Assembly (NCBI RefSeq): GCF_040718835.1 | Contig: NZ_JBFEFG010000274.1 | Coordinates: 186,001 to 250,000 of the forward strand | DNA length: 64,000 bases | Origin: Bremerella sp. JC817 | GTDB lineage: Bacteria > Planctomycetota > Planctomycetia > Pirellulales > Pirellulaceae | Direction of reading: 5' to 3' | Shown here: positions 46,408 to 55,475 of the stretch, piece by piece | Layout of the letters: every line of letters begins with the position of its first letter | How positions within the stretch are numbered: the stretch's first letter is position 1 | Position numbers and translations under genes: made by a program | The notes under the pieces: generated by a model | Seen by the model: the letters and a program-made list of their open reading frames with translations, nothing else | What the model was told of the DNA's origin: nothing | The model's database searches: none

Positions 46408-48096
46408 CTAGTCGTGCCGCTGAATGGCGACCATGCACATGTCGTCGTACTGCGGGCTGCCGGCCATGAACTCGCGACAGCCATCGATGATCGCGCGACT
46501 GCAGATCTCGACGTCATCGCAGTTTTCAGAGATACAGCCGAGCATCCGTTCCATACCGAACTGATCTCCCTGCGAGTTCATCGCTTCGTTGATCCCGTCG
46601 GTATAGATGAACAGCATGTCGCCCGGCTCCAGCGTGAACTGGGCGATGTCGTATTCCATATCTTCCATGATCCCCAGCGGCAAGCCGATCTCTTCTTCGG
46701 CCAGCATGGTGCATTTGCCGTCTGGCTTGCGGAGGATTGGTGGATTGTGCCCGGCGTTGATCAGCGTGACCAGGTTCTTCTCCGGATGCAGGATCGCAAT
46801 GGCCAGCGTCACGAACTTGTCGGCCGGCGTTGCCGCCGTGAAGTTGTTGTTCAGGTGATAGGCGGCTTTCTGCGGATCGGCCATCGAAGCGAGACAGTAG
46901 CGAGCTTCCGCGGAAAGCTTGGCCATCATCAGCGAAGCCGCGATCCCATGCCCGACGACGTCGCCGACCAGGATCGCCGTTCCACCATCCGGCAACGGGA
47001 TATAGTCGTAGTAATCCCCACCAACCGAGTTGGCTGCCAGGTAATAGTGGTAGAACTGGTACCGGTCGAGCTTCGGTTCTTCCGACGGCAGGAAGCCGAT
47101 CTGAACCTGATTGGCGGCGTGCAGATCTCGCTGGAAAGCAATCTGACGAATCGCCGCGTCGTGCAACTGGGCACGTTCGATCGCGGCGGCGGCCTGCATG
47201 CCAACACTAACGGCAACTTCCAGGTCTTCTTTCTGAAATCGCTTTCGCTGATCGAGCGTATCGATCTGAATGACGCCGAGCACTTCGTCGTCGGCATTCA
47301 CCAGCGGGGCACACATGATCGAGCGAATCTTGAAGTCGGTGATCGACTGGCTCATCTCGAAGCGAGAGTCCGCGGCGGCGTCGGCCGACAAGATTGCTTC
47401 GCGGGTCTGCATTACATGCTTGACGATCGTTCGGCTGATCCGAATTTCTTCTTCGTCCGCTTCCCGTCGAGCCTTCGTCCAGCGAGGGACCATATTGCCC
47501 GATTCATCTCGCAGGATGATGAAACCGCGGTCAGCCTGCAGAAAGATCCGGAACAAGCCATCCAGCACCTTCGGCAAGACCTCGTCCAGCGAGAGCGTCC
47601 CGGTCAGCCCACGCGTGATTTCCAGCAACGCGTTCAGCTTCGCTTCTGGGCTGGCCGTCAGATGAATGGCACCGGTCTGCGAGCTAACCTCGAATTTCGA
47701 CATGATGGTCGAGGTCGCCCCGTCGTCGTCGATCATCACGGCCCCGAAGGCACCAGGGCCATCGGCGCGGATGCCAACCGTGTCTTTGGGGGTCGGCTTG
47801 TAGCCTTCTTGCTTGTACTCGAACGAGACATCGCAAACGCGAATCGTATCGCCGTGGGTCAATCGATGAGGCTTGGAAAGCTGCTCGTCGTTGACGTAGG
47901 TTCCGTTACGACTTCCCAGGTCTTCTACCTGATAGCCGTCGTTCCCCTTGATGATTTTGGCGTGATAACGACTGACCGCGCCGACCTCGACAACGATGTC
48001 GCAATCGGGATGACGACCGAGCGTGAATTCCTCTCCGACGAGGAAAATTTTCTTGCCAGAATCTGGGCCATTCAGTGCCACCAAGTAGCTGGACAT
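46408..48096 (-). CDS. FHA-GAF-PP2C (SpoIIE/RsbU-type) serine phosphatase
   Basis: A 562-aa cytoplasmic signalling protein. FHA domain about 1-100 (FTLGRHPDCDIVV, GSRNGTYVNDEQL) binds phosphothreonine. A GAF domain spans about 150-315 (LDEVLPKVLDGL...GFIILRDESG; SIMCAPLVNADDEVLGVIQID). A SpoIIE-type PP2C domain spans about 340-560 with SVGGDYYDYIPLPDG, LVGDVVGHGIAASLMMA and LFIYTDGINEAMNSQGDQFG, retaining the metal-binding aspartates. It should dephosphorylate a protein, often an anti-anti-sigma factor in partner-switching, but no anti-sigma gene is adjacent. The start ATG 48096 gives a typical FHA N-terminus. Confidence 0.94.
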   Translation of the reverse strand: MSSYLVALNGPDSGKKIFLVGEEFTLGRHPDCDIVVEVGAVSRYHAKIIKGNDGYQVEDLGSRNGTYVNDEQLSKPHRLTHGDTIRVCDVSFEYKQEGYKPTPKDTVGIRADGPGAFGAVMIDDDGATSTIMSKFEVSSQTGAIHLTASPEAKLNALLEITRGLTGTLSLDEVLPKVLDGLFRIFLQADRGFIILRDESGNMVPRWTKARREADEEEIRISRTIVKHVMQTREAILSADAAADSRFEMSQSITDFKIRSIMCAPLVNADDEVLGVIQIDTLDQRKRFQKEDLEVAVSVGMQAAAAIERAQLHDAAIRQIAFQRDLHAANQVQIGFLPSEEPKLDRYQFYHYYLAANSVGGDYYDYIPLPDGGTAILVGDVVGHGIAASLMMAKLSAEARYCLASMADPQKAAYHLNNNFTAATPADKFVTLAIAILHPEKNLVTLINAGHNPPILRKPDGKCTMLAEEEIGLPLGIMEDMEYDIAQFTLEPGDMLFIYTDGINEAMNSQGDQFGMERMLGCISENCDDVEICSRAIIDGCREFMAGSPQYDDMCMVAIQRHD

Positions 48097-48318
48097 GCCT
48101 TGCGCTGATCTCCCGCCGAAGACGCTGAATCCAACCGAGTTGGATCACCATCTCGGAAAACGTCGAAGAAAACGGTCTTTACGGCCGAAAAGGTAGAAAA
48201 CATCGATTCGAGTGCAGGGAGTAGTCTACCAATTTCAGCAAACGTCTACTATAGTTCGATGACTGAATCCCTTGACGGCAAGCGACTTAGGCCATACCTT
48301 TAATCGCTGCAAAATTAT

Positions 48319-48389
48319 TGGGGAATAGTGTAACGGTAGCACGACAGATTCTGACTCTGTTAGTCTAGGTTCAAATCCTAGTTCCCCAG
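48319..48389 (+). tRNA. tRNA-Gln (CUG anticodon)
   Basis: A complete cloverleaf: acceptor TGGGGAA/TTCCCCA, D-arm with GTAACGGTAGCAC, anticodon stem ACAGA/TCTGT with loop TTCTGAC (anticodon CTG, reading CAG), and T-arm CTAGG-TTCAAAT-CCTAG. The U1-A72 pair is usual for tRNA-Gln, and the discriminator is G. CCA is not encoded. Confidence 0.96.
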
Positions 48390-48398
48390 CTTTTTGGT

Positions 48399-48425
48399 GG
48401 CTCGCATGATTGCGAGCCTTTTTTT
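48399..48425 (+). terminator. Rho-independent terminator after tRNA-Gln
   Basis: GGCTCGCA (48399-48406), loop TGAT, TGCGAGCC (48411-48418), then seven Ts. It lies 10 bp after the tRNA, so the tRNA is its own transcription unit. Confidence 0.93.
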
Positions 48426-48478
48426 CGCGCGGAATTGATTTCCACCGATTCCTCCACCTCTCTCTTCGGCGTGCTTCG

Positions 48479-49684
48479 ATGGAGCCAACATCTTCAAGAG
48501 GCCCCCATGAGGCCCCCGATTCGCATCGCAATCAGCCTCATCCGATCGCGTTCTTGCGGCTATTTTTGTACTGCCTGGTTGTGGCGATCTTTGGTGCCTG
48601 GGTGATCAGCTATTGGACGACCAAGGTTACCACACCTTCGCTGAACCCGGATGCCCAGCCTCGAACCGTCACCCCACGGGGTGACCTGGCTGAAGACGAG
48701 AAGGCGACGATTGACCTGTTCCAGAAGTCGGCCGATTCGGTCGTCTTTATTACCACCTCGCAGCAGGTTCGCCGGTATGGCAGTGCCAAGATCTCGGAAA
48801 TGGCAACCGGGCAGGGGAGTGGTTTCGTCTGGGATCACGAGGGGCATATCATCACCAACTATCACGTGGTGAAGTCGATCGCCAACGGTTCTGGGCTCGC
48901 GCGGGTCACTTTCGCCGATGCTTCCAGCTACGTAGCATCGATCGTCGGGTCCTCGCCGGAACATGATCTGGCCGTGTTGGAAGTCACCGATTTTCAGGGA
49001 GGAGCCTTCCAGCCAATTGAAGTCGGTCAATCGGCCGATCTGCAAGTTGGACAGAAGGTTTTCGCGATTGGCAATCCCTTTGGTTTCGACCATACCCTGA
49101 CCACCGGGGTGATCAGCGGACTGGGACGATCGATCGAAGGGGAAGATGGCCGGCAAATTGACGACCTGATTCAGACCGACGCCGCGATCAATCCCGGTAA
49201 CAGCGGTGGTCCATTGCTCGATAGCGGCGGGCGTTTGATCGGGGTGAACTCGGCAATCTACAGCCCCAGCGGTGCCTACGCCGGCATCGGCTTTGCCATT
49301 CCAGTCGACACTGTGAATTCCGTTGTGACGGAACTCATTCGTCATGGCGAAATCAAACGTCCATACCTGGGCGTGCAGATCGCTCCCCCGACGATCAATG
49401 CCCGGTTGAATATCAAAGGGGCTCTCGTGGCGGAAGTGATCCCAGGCAGTCCAGCCGAAGCGGCGGGCATTCAGCCCACCATCATCGCTCAGCAAAACCA
49501 GATTGTGCTGGGTGACTTGATCGTGCGAATCGACGAGACGCCGATTCAAACGCACGGCGACATCGTCAAAGAGTTGTTCAAGCACCAAGTCGGTGATGTG
49601 TTGAGGGTGAAAGTGGTTCGCGGTCTCTACACCGAGAAGCAACGTGAAGTCGATTTGAACGTCGCCCTCAAAGAATCGATCTAG
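48479..49684 (+). CDS. HtrA/DegP-like serine protease with PDZ domain
   Basis: A 401-aa membrane-anchored protease: N-terminal helix about 25-45, periplasmic trypsin-like domain with the triad H129 (TNYHVV), D163 (EHDLAVL) and S242 (GNSGGPL), and one PDZ domain about 300-400 (LNIKGALVAEVIPGSPAEAAGI, GDLIVRIDETPI). One PDZ and an anchor make it more DegS-like than DegP-like. It would degrade or process misfolded envelope proteins. The open frame extends further upstream through the tRNA terminator; ATG 48479 is the first Met outside it. A HAD phosphatase gene follows after 30 bp. Confidence 0.95.
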   Translation: MEPTSSRGPHEAPDSHRNQPHPIAFLRLFLYCLVVAIFGAWVISYWTTKVTTPSLNPDAQPRTVTPRGDLAEDEKATIDLFQKSADSVVFITTSQQVRRYGSAKISEMATGQGSGFVWDHEGHIITNYHVVKSIANGSGLARVTFADASSYVASIVGSSPEHDLAVLEVTDFQGGAFQPIEVGQSADLQVGQKVFAIGNPFGFDHTLTTGVISGLGRSIEGEDGRQIDDLIQTDAAINPGNSGGPLLDSGGRLIGVNSAIYSPSGAYAGIGFAIPVDTVNSVVTELIRHGEIKRPYLGVQIAPPTINARLNIKGALVAEVIPGSPAEAAGIQPTIIAQQNQIVLGDLIVRIDETPIQTHGDIVKELFKHQVGDVLRVKVVRGLYTEKQREVDLNVALKESI

Positions 49685-49714
49685 TTTTCTCCTCTATCCC
49701 GGCAAAGCGACCTC

Positions 49715-50395
49715 ATGAAAGTCTGCCTGTTCGACATCGATGGAACCCTGGTCACCACCGGGATGGCAGGCAAAGATGCGCTGATCGACGCGTTTTTACA
49801 TGTGGCCGAACTGACGCAGATGGAAAACGTTCTGACAGTCAGTGGAAAGACCGATCGCGGCATCTTTGCCGAGTTGTTTCAGCTTCACGCCAAAACGATG
49901 ACCGAAGAAGCCTGGCGAACGTTCATCGAGCGTTACCTGAATGGCCTGGAGGCCAATTTGCCGAAGCGCGAAGGGATGGTCCTGGAAGGGGTCACCGCTC
50001 TGCTGGCTCGACTTTCGCAGCGCGATGACGTGCTGCTTGGTCTGCTGACCGGGAATGTGGAACGTGGTGCGGCACTCAAGCTGACTCACTACGGAATCCA
50101 TGAGTACTTTGCCTTCGGCGGGTTTGGAGATCATCATCCAGATCGCGACGACGTGGCTCGGGCCGCGCTCGCTGCCGCTGAGCAGTACCATGGTTCGCCA
50201 TTCGCTCCGAGCGATGTCTTTGTCATTGGCGATACCCCCAACGATGTGAAGTGTGCCAGGGCGATCGGAGCCCAGGCCGTGGCGGTCGCGACGGGCGTCT
50301 TTTCTATTGCCCAGCTAGAAGCTGCCAATCCCGATCTTCTGCTCGCCAATCTCGGCGATTTGGATGCTGTCGAAGCGTTCATGTTCGGCGGCTAA
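49715..50395 (+). CDS. HAD-superfamily phosphatase
   Basis: A 226-aa phosphoglycolate-phosphatase-like hydrolase. Motif I is FDIDGTL (residues 5-11), motif II LLTGN (about 113-117), motif III the Lys in ALKLTHYG, and motif IV GDTPNDVKCA (about 172). It acts on small phosphate esters in the cytoplasm, substrate unknown. It starts 30 bp after the HtrA-like gene on the same strand and could share its transcript. Confidence 0.92.
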   Translation: MKVCLFDIDGTLVTTGMAGKDALIDAFLHVAELTQMENVLTVSGKTDRGIFAELFQLHAKTMTEEAWRTFIERYLNGLEANLPKREGMVLEGVTALLARLSQRDDVLLGLLTGNVERGAALKLTHYGIHEYFAFGGFGDHHPDRDDVARAALAAAEQYHGSPFAPSDVFVIGDTPNDVKCARAIGAQAVAVATGVFSIAQLEAANPDLLLANLGDLDAVEAFMFGG

Positions 50396-50587
50396 ATACC
50401 CCCACTAAATAACTACGAAACACAGCTCATTCTTGCTGAGCATTGCGGGACTGCGCACTTTGCATGGATCTTCCCCCTTTTCCGCACAACAAGGGTAGCC
50501 ATTCTCACAAACTGCCGATAGAATTCACGTCTCCGAAAGAAATCTTCCATTTTCTTATTTTCTTTCTACTCGCAAGGCGATTTTCGG

Positions 50588-51499
50588 ATGAAAAACACTC
50601 GAGGTTTCACGCTGGTGGAACTGCTGGTGGTCATTGCGATCATTGGCGTTCTGATTGCACTTCTGTTGCCCGCCGTACAACAGGCTCGTGAAGCAGCCCG
50701 TCGTATGCAGTGCACCAATAACGAAAAGCAGATCGGTCTCGCTCTGCACAACTATCACGACACCTTCAACAGCTTGCCTCCGGGCTGGCTTTATCGTGGT
50801 GGTGATGGTCGCGCCAACTATGGCTGGGCTACGAACCTGCTGCCATTTATCGAGCAGAACGCCCTCTACGATGCCCTCGATCCCGGCAGCACACCGTTGT
50901 ACAGCCGTTACACCAGCAGTGCGACCGCGACCGACAAGCAGTTGCTGCAGACCAAGATTGATGGTTATCGCTGCCCAAGCGATATCACGGGCGACTTGAA
51001 CGACAAGATCAAGTTCGGTTCGACCCGTCACTTCGACATCGCCACCTCGAACTACGTCTGCAACGAAGGCACGCTGCCTTTGGTGAAAGCGGATGAAGGG
51101 GACGGCGTGTTCTATGGCAACAGCTTCAACGGCCTCCGAGACATTGTCGATGGAACGAGCAACACGATCATGATCGCCGAACGTGACGGTGGTAACTCGA
51201 CCGTTGCTGGCAAGAACTACGGTGCAGCCGTCTGGGCGGGCGTGGGTGCCAACAACAGCATTGGCCAGGAACACGTGGCCCGAACTGGTTTCCGCGCAAG
51301 CTTTCAGGTTAACTTCGACTACGCCGCAGCCGGTGGCCCGGAAAACATGGGTAAGCAGATGTCGAGCCTGCATCCTGGCGGTTTGAACATCCTGATGTGT
51401 GATGGCTCGGTTCGCTTCCTTTCTGAAACGACCGACCGCAATCGTGTGATCATCCCGATGGCACGTCGTGCGGACGGGGTTGTCTTCTCGCTGCCATAA
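50588..51499 (+). CDS. DUF1559 protein with prepilin-like N-terminus (copy 2)
   Basis: A 303-aa DUF1559 protein. GFTLVELLVVIAIIGVLIAL begins at residue 6, followed by LLPAVQQAREAARRMQC as in copies 1 and 3. The body contains YHDTFNSLPPGW, DGYRCPSDI, DIVDGTSNTIMIAER, and the C-terminal HPGGLNILMCDGSVRFLSE motif. It is probably processed by a prepilin peptidase. A large hairpin lies right after its stop, and a lipoprotein gene begins 112 bp downstream. Confidence 0.94.
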   Translation: MKNTRGFTLVELLVVIAIIGVLIALLLPAVQQAREAARRMQCTNNEKQIGLALHNYHDTFNSLPPGWLYRGGDGRANYGWATNLLPFIEQNALYDALDPGSTPLYSRYTSSATATDKQLLQTKIDGYRCPSDITGDLNDKIKFGSTRHFDIATSNYVCNEGTLPLVKADEGDGVFYGNSFNGLRDIVDGTSNTIMIAERDGGNSTVAGKNYGAAVWAGVGANNSIGQEHVARTGFRASFQVNFDYAAAGGPENMGKQMSSLHPGGLNILMCDGSVRFLSETTDRNRVIIPMARRADGVVFSLP

Positions 51500-51520
51500 G
51501 CGAAGAGACCTACGCATTCA

Positions 51521-51570
51521 AACGGTGGAGGCATCATCGCTCGCTTGATGCCTCCACCGTTTCTATTCTT
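51521..51570 (+). terminator. Strong hairpin (probable terminator) between DUF1559 copy 2 and its lipoprotein
   Basis: AACGGTGGAGGCATCA (51521-51536) pairs perfectly over 16 bp with 51546-51561 around a 9-nt loop, followed by a pyrimidine tail TCTATTCTT. It starts 22 bp after the DUF1559 stop and would reduce transcription of the lipoprotein gene, or act as an mRNA-processing hairpin. Confidence 0.75.
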
Positions 51571-51610
51571 GTTGGATTCCCGCCAGTTCTTCACTTCCAT
51601 CGGTGGTTCT

Positions 51611-52024
51611 ATGCGCTGCTCTCATCTTTTTTCGATTTATCACGCTTCGATGTTCTTGCTGTTGACTGTAGCTTTCGTTGGCTGCAGTGCCGGCCAGAGT
51701 GGTATCGTCACCGGCACGATCACGGTTGATGGCAAACCGGTTGATGGCCTTCAGGTCGAGTTCGTTCCAAAGAACGATGGAACGGCAACTGCCATCGGTT
51801 TCACCACCAACGGCGGCCAATACGAACTGATGTATGGCCGCGGCAAGAAGTTGATTCCGGCCGGCGAGTATCTCGTGACGGTCGGTGTCTTTCGCGAGTC
51901 TGGCTCGCAGGTCGATCGTGACCTGAAGCTCGGTAAGAACTACACTTCGCTCGAAGAAACCGAGCTGAAAGCGACCGTCACCGGCGGTAACAATCCGATC
52001 GATTTCGCCTTGAAAACCAAGTAA
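51611..52024 (+). CDS. Small lipoprotein partner of DUF1559 copy 2
   Basis: A 137-aa lipoprotein: signal peptide ending TVAFVGC (Cys about 25), then SGIVTGTITVDGKPVDGLQVEFVPKNDG, the carboxypeptidase-regulatory/transthyretin-like pattern seen in many planctomycete lipoproteins, and FTTNGGQYEL, RGKKLIPAGEYLVTV. Same type as the genes at 4602 and 63753. The open frame reaches upstream into the hairpin; ATG 51611 gives the signal peptide. The function is unknown, probably linked to the DUF1559 protein. Confidence 0.88.
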   Translation: MRCSHLFSIYHASMFLLLTVAFVGCSAGQSGIVTGTITVDGKPVDGLQVEFVPKNDGTATAIGFTTNGGQYELMYGRGKKLIPAGEYLVTVGVFRESGSQVDRDLKLGKNYTSLEETELKATVTGGNNPIDFALKTK

Positions 52025-52153
52025 GTCGATCGATGTAATCTCGCCAGCCGCGGCATCTGAGCGCTCGCGGCTGGTTGCGTCTGCGTGCGAATTGCCGAGA
52101 ATTGAACGCTTTGATGTCATTCTCTTCGCACATGTTCTTTTGAAGCAGACGCC

Positions 52154-53260
52154 ATGACCACTTCGCGACCTCGCTCGAACCCTCGCATCTCGAAACTGCG
52201 TCGGAAACTGAAGCAATGCGGGGCCGATGCGCTGCTGGTCACCAATTTCAAGAACGTGACCTACCTGAGCGGATTCACTGGCGATGACAGCTATTTGCTG
52301 GTCACGTCAAAGGAAGTGATCCTGTTCAGCGATCCGCGGTTCTCCGTTCAGATCGAAGCCGAATGTCCTGACCTGGAAATGGACATCCGCGAACCAGGCA
52401 CCTCGATCTTGTCGCGGGTTGGCAAAGCGGTCGCGCGAACCAAGATCGGGCGATTGGGCATCGAAAGCGGCTCGATGTCGGTGCAGCTTTATCAGCAAGT
52501 GCGTAAGAAGCTCGCCACGATGGAAGTCAAACCGCTCGACGGCCTGGTCGAGGAACTACGCGAGATCAAAGACAAAACCGAGATCGCTCAGATTCGCGAA
52601 GCAGTCTCGTTGGCGGAAAAGGCATTCGCCGTGATAAGGGCCGCTCTGCGCGGCGATAAGGTCGAAAAAGAGCTCGAAGCCCAGCTTACCTACGAAATCC
52701 AACGCAACGGCGGCCGAGGCACCAGTTTCCCTCCGATTGTTGGCGTCGGCGAACGATCTGCGCTACCGCATGTGGCACCCACCATGAAACGGATCGAAGA
52801 AGGCGCCTTCGTGCTGATCGACTGGGGGGCGGACTACCAAATGTACAAAAGCGATCTGACACGGGTCCTGTTTTACGGCAAAGTCCCGGCCAAGATGCGC
52901 AAGATGTACGAGGTCTGCTTGAAAGCCCAACTCGCCGCGATCAAGGCGATTAAGCCAGGCGTGGCGATGTCGGCGGTTGATCATGCCGCCCGCAGTATCA
53001 TTGCCGAAGCAGGGTGGGGGAAGCAGTTCCGACACGGGCTGGGGCATGGCATCGGCCTCGATATTCACGAAGCACCACGCCTGGCGGGCAGCGTCGATCG
53101 CCCGCTGGAACCGGGCATGATTGTGACCGTCGAACCAGGGATCTACTTCCCCGGCTTCGGTGGCGTGCGGATCGAAGATGACATCCTGGTCACCAACGAT
53201 GGGCACGAAGTGCTAACCAGCGTCCCGAAGTCGTTTGACGAAGCCCAAGTCCGCATTTAA
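52154..53260 (+). CDS. M24 peptidase (Xaa-Pro aminopeptidase/prolidase-like)
   Basis: A 368-aa cytoplasmic metallopeptidase. An N-terminal creatinase-like domain (about 1-135) precedes the pita-bread catalytic domain with all five metal ligands visible: DWGADY (D), KSDLTRVLF (D), GHGIGLDIHE (H), VEPGIYFPG (E), and IEDDILV (E). It removes N-terminal residues before proline, in the cytoplasm. It sits 208 bp before accB, the common pepQ-accB-accC order of many bacteria. Confidence 0.95.
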   Translation: MTTSRPRSNPRISKLRRKLKQCGADALLVTNFKNVTYLSGFTGDDSYLLVTSKEVILFSDPRFSVQIEAECPDLEMDIREPGTSILSRVGKAVARTKIGRLGIESGSMSVQLYQQVRKKLATMEVKPLDGLVEELREIKDKTEIAQIREAVSLAEKAFAVIRAALRGDKVEKELEAQLTYEIQRNGGRGTSFPPIVGVGERSALPHVAPTMKRIEEGAFVLIDWGADYQMYKSDLTRVLFYGKVPAKMRKMYEVCLKAQLAAIKAIKPGVAMSAVDHAARSIIAEAGWGKQFRHGLGHGIGLDIHEAPRLAGSVDRPLEPGMIVTVEPGIYFPGFGGVRIEDDILVTNDGHEVLTSVPKSFDEAQVRI

Positions 53261-53468
53261 GGCCGAGAAAAAATTGGGGCCGAAACGGGGCGATTTTTGG
53301 CAAAATTCGGCCTGGATCGGGGCCTATTCCAACATCCCGCAGCGTCCAGCGGCAGGCTGCCTTACCCATCTGGACGAAACCTACCTTTATCCCTTACGCT
53401 GTAAAGCTTTGCCCAAAAAACAATTCGACCATATTCCCCTAGCGGATGACCCCGTGGGAGAGAACTGA

Positions 53469-53978
53469 ATGTCCGATTCCAAATCGACGCCTAGTAATGT
53501 TTTCAACGTCGAGACGGTTCGCGCGCTCGTCGAAATGATGAAGCAGCATGACCTGAGCGAACTCGATCTTCGCGAAGGGGATCAGAAGATCTCGCTGAAG
53601 CGGGGCGGCCAAGCCCCCATCTATGCCGCACCGGCACCGATGGCAGCTCCGATGCACGCCGCCCCAATGGCTGCCCCTGTTGCCGCTCCGGCAGCCGGTG
53701 GCGAAGCTGCTCCAGCCGCTGCCGCCGACGCCAACCTGGTCCCCATCAAGAGCCCCATGGTTGGCACGTTCTATGCCAAGCCGAAAGCAGACGCCGATCC
53801 TTACGTTCGCGTAGGCGATCACGTCTCGGAAGACACCACCGTTTGTATCGTCGAAGCGATGAAGACCTTCAACGAACTGAAAGCGGAAGTCACTGGTAAG
53901 ATCGTGAAGGTCCTGGTCAAGAACGAAGACCCGGTCGAATACGGCCAGCCGATGTTCCTGGTCGATCCTAAAGGTTAA
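53469..53978 (+). CDS. accB: Biotin carboxyl carrier protein of acetyl-CoA carboxylase
   Basis: AccB carries the biotin that AccC carboxylates to form malonyl-CoA for fatty-acid synthesis. The 169-aa protein has an N-terminal helical part, an Ala/Pro/Met-rich linker (about 48-90), and a biotinyl domain (91-169) with [10 protein letters not shown], biotin-lysine K132 (MKT instead of the usual MKM). It is preceded by GTGGGAGAG close to the start ATG. accC begins 48 bp after the stop, forming a two-gene operon. Confidence 0.97.
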   Translation: MSDSKSTPSNVFNVETVRALVEMMKQHDLSELDLREGDQKISLKRGGQAPIYAAPAPMAAPMHAAPMAAPVAAPAAGGEAAPAAAADANLVPIKSPMVGTFYAKPKADADPYVRVGDHVSEDTTVCIVEAMKTFNELKAEVTGKIVKVLVKNEDPVEYGQPMFLVDPKG

Positions 53979-54026
53979 TTCTCTACCCATCCGGCCTCGC
54001 ACCCTTGGGGCGAGGAACATGACCTC

Positions 54027-55370
54027 ATGTACAACCGAATTCTGATCGCCAATCGCGGCGAGATCGCTCTTCGCATCATCCGCGCTTGCAAAGAACTGGG
54101 TATCGAAACGGTCTGCATCTATAGCGAAGCCGACCGCGACGCCGAATACTTGAAGCTGGCCGACGAAGCTTATTGCGTCGGCCCTGCCAAGAGTGCTCAA
54201 AGTTACCTCAAAATCGATCGTGTCATCAGCGCGGCCGAGATTGGTAACGTCGAAGCGATTCACCCAGGCTACGGCTTCCTCGCCGAAAACGCCGAGTTCA
54301 ACGACATCTGCCGCAGCTGCAACATCGACTTCATCGGGCCAACGCCCGAAGCGATGGCCAAACTGGGCGATAAGAACACCGCCCGCAGCATGGCTCGCGA
54401 AGCCAACGTGCCGGTTGTTCCTGGCTCGGACGGCTTGATCGAAGACGAAGACGAAGCACTGCGGATCGCGCACGAGATCGGCTTCCCGGTTCTGATCAAA
54501 GCAACCGCTGGTGGTGGTGGTCGCGGCATGCGTGTCGCCGCCAACGACCTGGTGCTGAAGAACGCTTTGAATCAGGCCCAGACCGAAGCGGCCGCCGCTT
54601 TCGGCAATGCTGGCGTGTACATCGAAAAGTACGTCGAGCATCCACGTCACGTCGAAGTCCAGGTGATCGCCGACCATTACGGCAACGCGGTTCACTTGTA
54701 CGAGCGTGAATGTAGCACGCAGCGTCGTCACCAGAAGCTGATCGAAGAAAGCCCGGCACCGAATCTTTCGGAAGCAACCCGCCAGGAAATCTGTGCGGCC
54801 GCCGTGCGAATGATCAAGGCAGCCGACTACCAGAACGCCGGTACGGTCGAGTTCATCGTCGACAAGGACGAGAACTTCTACTTCATCGAAGTGAACGCCC
54901 GTATCCAGGTCGAGCATTGCGTCACCGAAATGGTGACCGGCATCGACCTGATCCAGGCCCAAATTCGCGTCGCTTCCGGCGAACCGCTACCCTGGAAGCA
55001 GGAAGACATCAAGATTCAGGGTGCCGCGATCGAATGCCGAATCAATGCTGAAGATGCCGATAAGAACTTCATGCCATGCCCCGGTAAGATCACCCAGTTG
55101 ATCGTCCCTGGCGGCCCTGGCGTTCGCTTCGATTCGCATGCTTACACCGGCTATACGGTGCCCCCGCATTACGACTCGATGATTGGCAAGCTGTTGGTTC
55201 ATCGTGCGACTCGCACGGATGCCATCCGATGCATGCTGCGTGCGTTGGACGAGCTGCGAACCGATGGCGTCATCACAACGGCCAACTTCCACAAGAAGGT
55301 GCTGAACCACTCGGCCTTCGCGGAAGGCAAGATTGACACCACCTTCGTTGAACGAACCTGGTTCTCGTAG
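54027..55370 (+). CDS. accC: Biotin carboxylase of acetyl-CoA carboxylase
   Basis: A 447-aa ATP-grasp enzyme. Features: [24 protein letters not shown] at the start, [37 protein letters not shown] (nucleotide loop), [13 protein letters not shown], and [20 protein letters not shown] (catalytic Arg and Glu). It carboxylates the biotin of AccB using bicarbonate and ATP. The carboxyltransferase subunits accA and accD are not in the window. A strong terminator lies 40 bp after the stop. Confidence 0.98.
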   Translation: MYNRILIANRGEIALRIIRACKELGIETVCIYSEADRDAEYLKLADEAYCVGPAKSAQSYLKIDRVISAAEIGNVEAIHPGYGFLAENAEFNDICRSCNIDFIGPTPEAMAKLGDKNTARSMAREANVPVVPGSDGLIEDEDEALRIAHEIGFPVLIKATAGGGGRGMRVAANDLVLKNALNQAQTEAAAAFGNAGVYIEKYVEHPRHVEVQVIADHYGNAVHLYERECSTQRRHQKLIEESPAPNLSEATRQEICAAAVRMIKAADYQNAGTVEFIVDKDENFYFIEVNARIQVEHCVTEMVTGIDLIQAQIRVASGEPLPWKQEDIKIQGAAIECRINAEDADKNFMPCPGKITQLIVPGGPGVRFDSHAYTGYTVPPHYDSMIGKLLVHRATRTDAIRCMLRALDELRTDGVITTANFHKKVLNHSAFAEGKIDTTFVERTWFS

Positions 55371-55410
55371 TCGTCCGCCGCGATCTGGCCACGTTGCTGC
55401 CAACAAATCG

Positions 55411-55447
55411 AAAAGGCTGGCCCTGAAATTCAGGGCCAGCCTTTTTT
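55411..55447 (+). terminator. Bidirectional terminator between accC and the symporter fusion
   Basis: GGCTGGCCCTG (55415-55425) pairs with CAGGGCCAGCC (55431-55441) around AAATT, with six Ts following and four As before, so it can end both the accC transcript and the convergent minus-strand gene. Confidence 0.94.
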
Positions 55448-55475
55448 CATGGCTGCTACCGATCGAAGTGGGAAG

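Noticed and set aside
46414..48108. Long plus-strand frame opposite the FHA-GAF-PP2C gene
   Set aside because: Shadow frame; the minus-strand protein has clear FHA, GAF and PP2C motifs.
53439..54962. Long minus-strand frame over accB and accC
   Set aside because: The plus-strand accB/accC products are unmistakable; the opposite frame is a codon-bias artefact.
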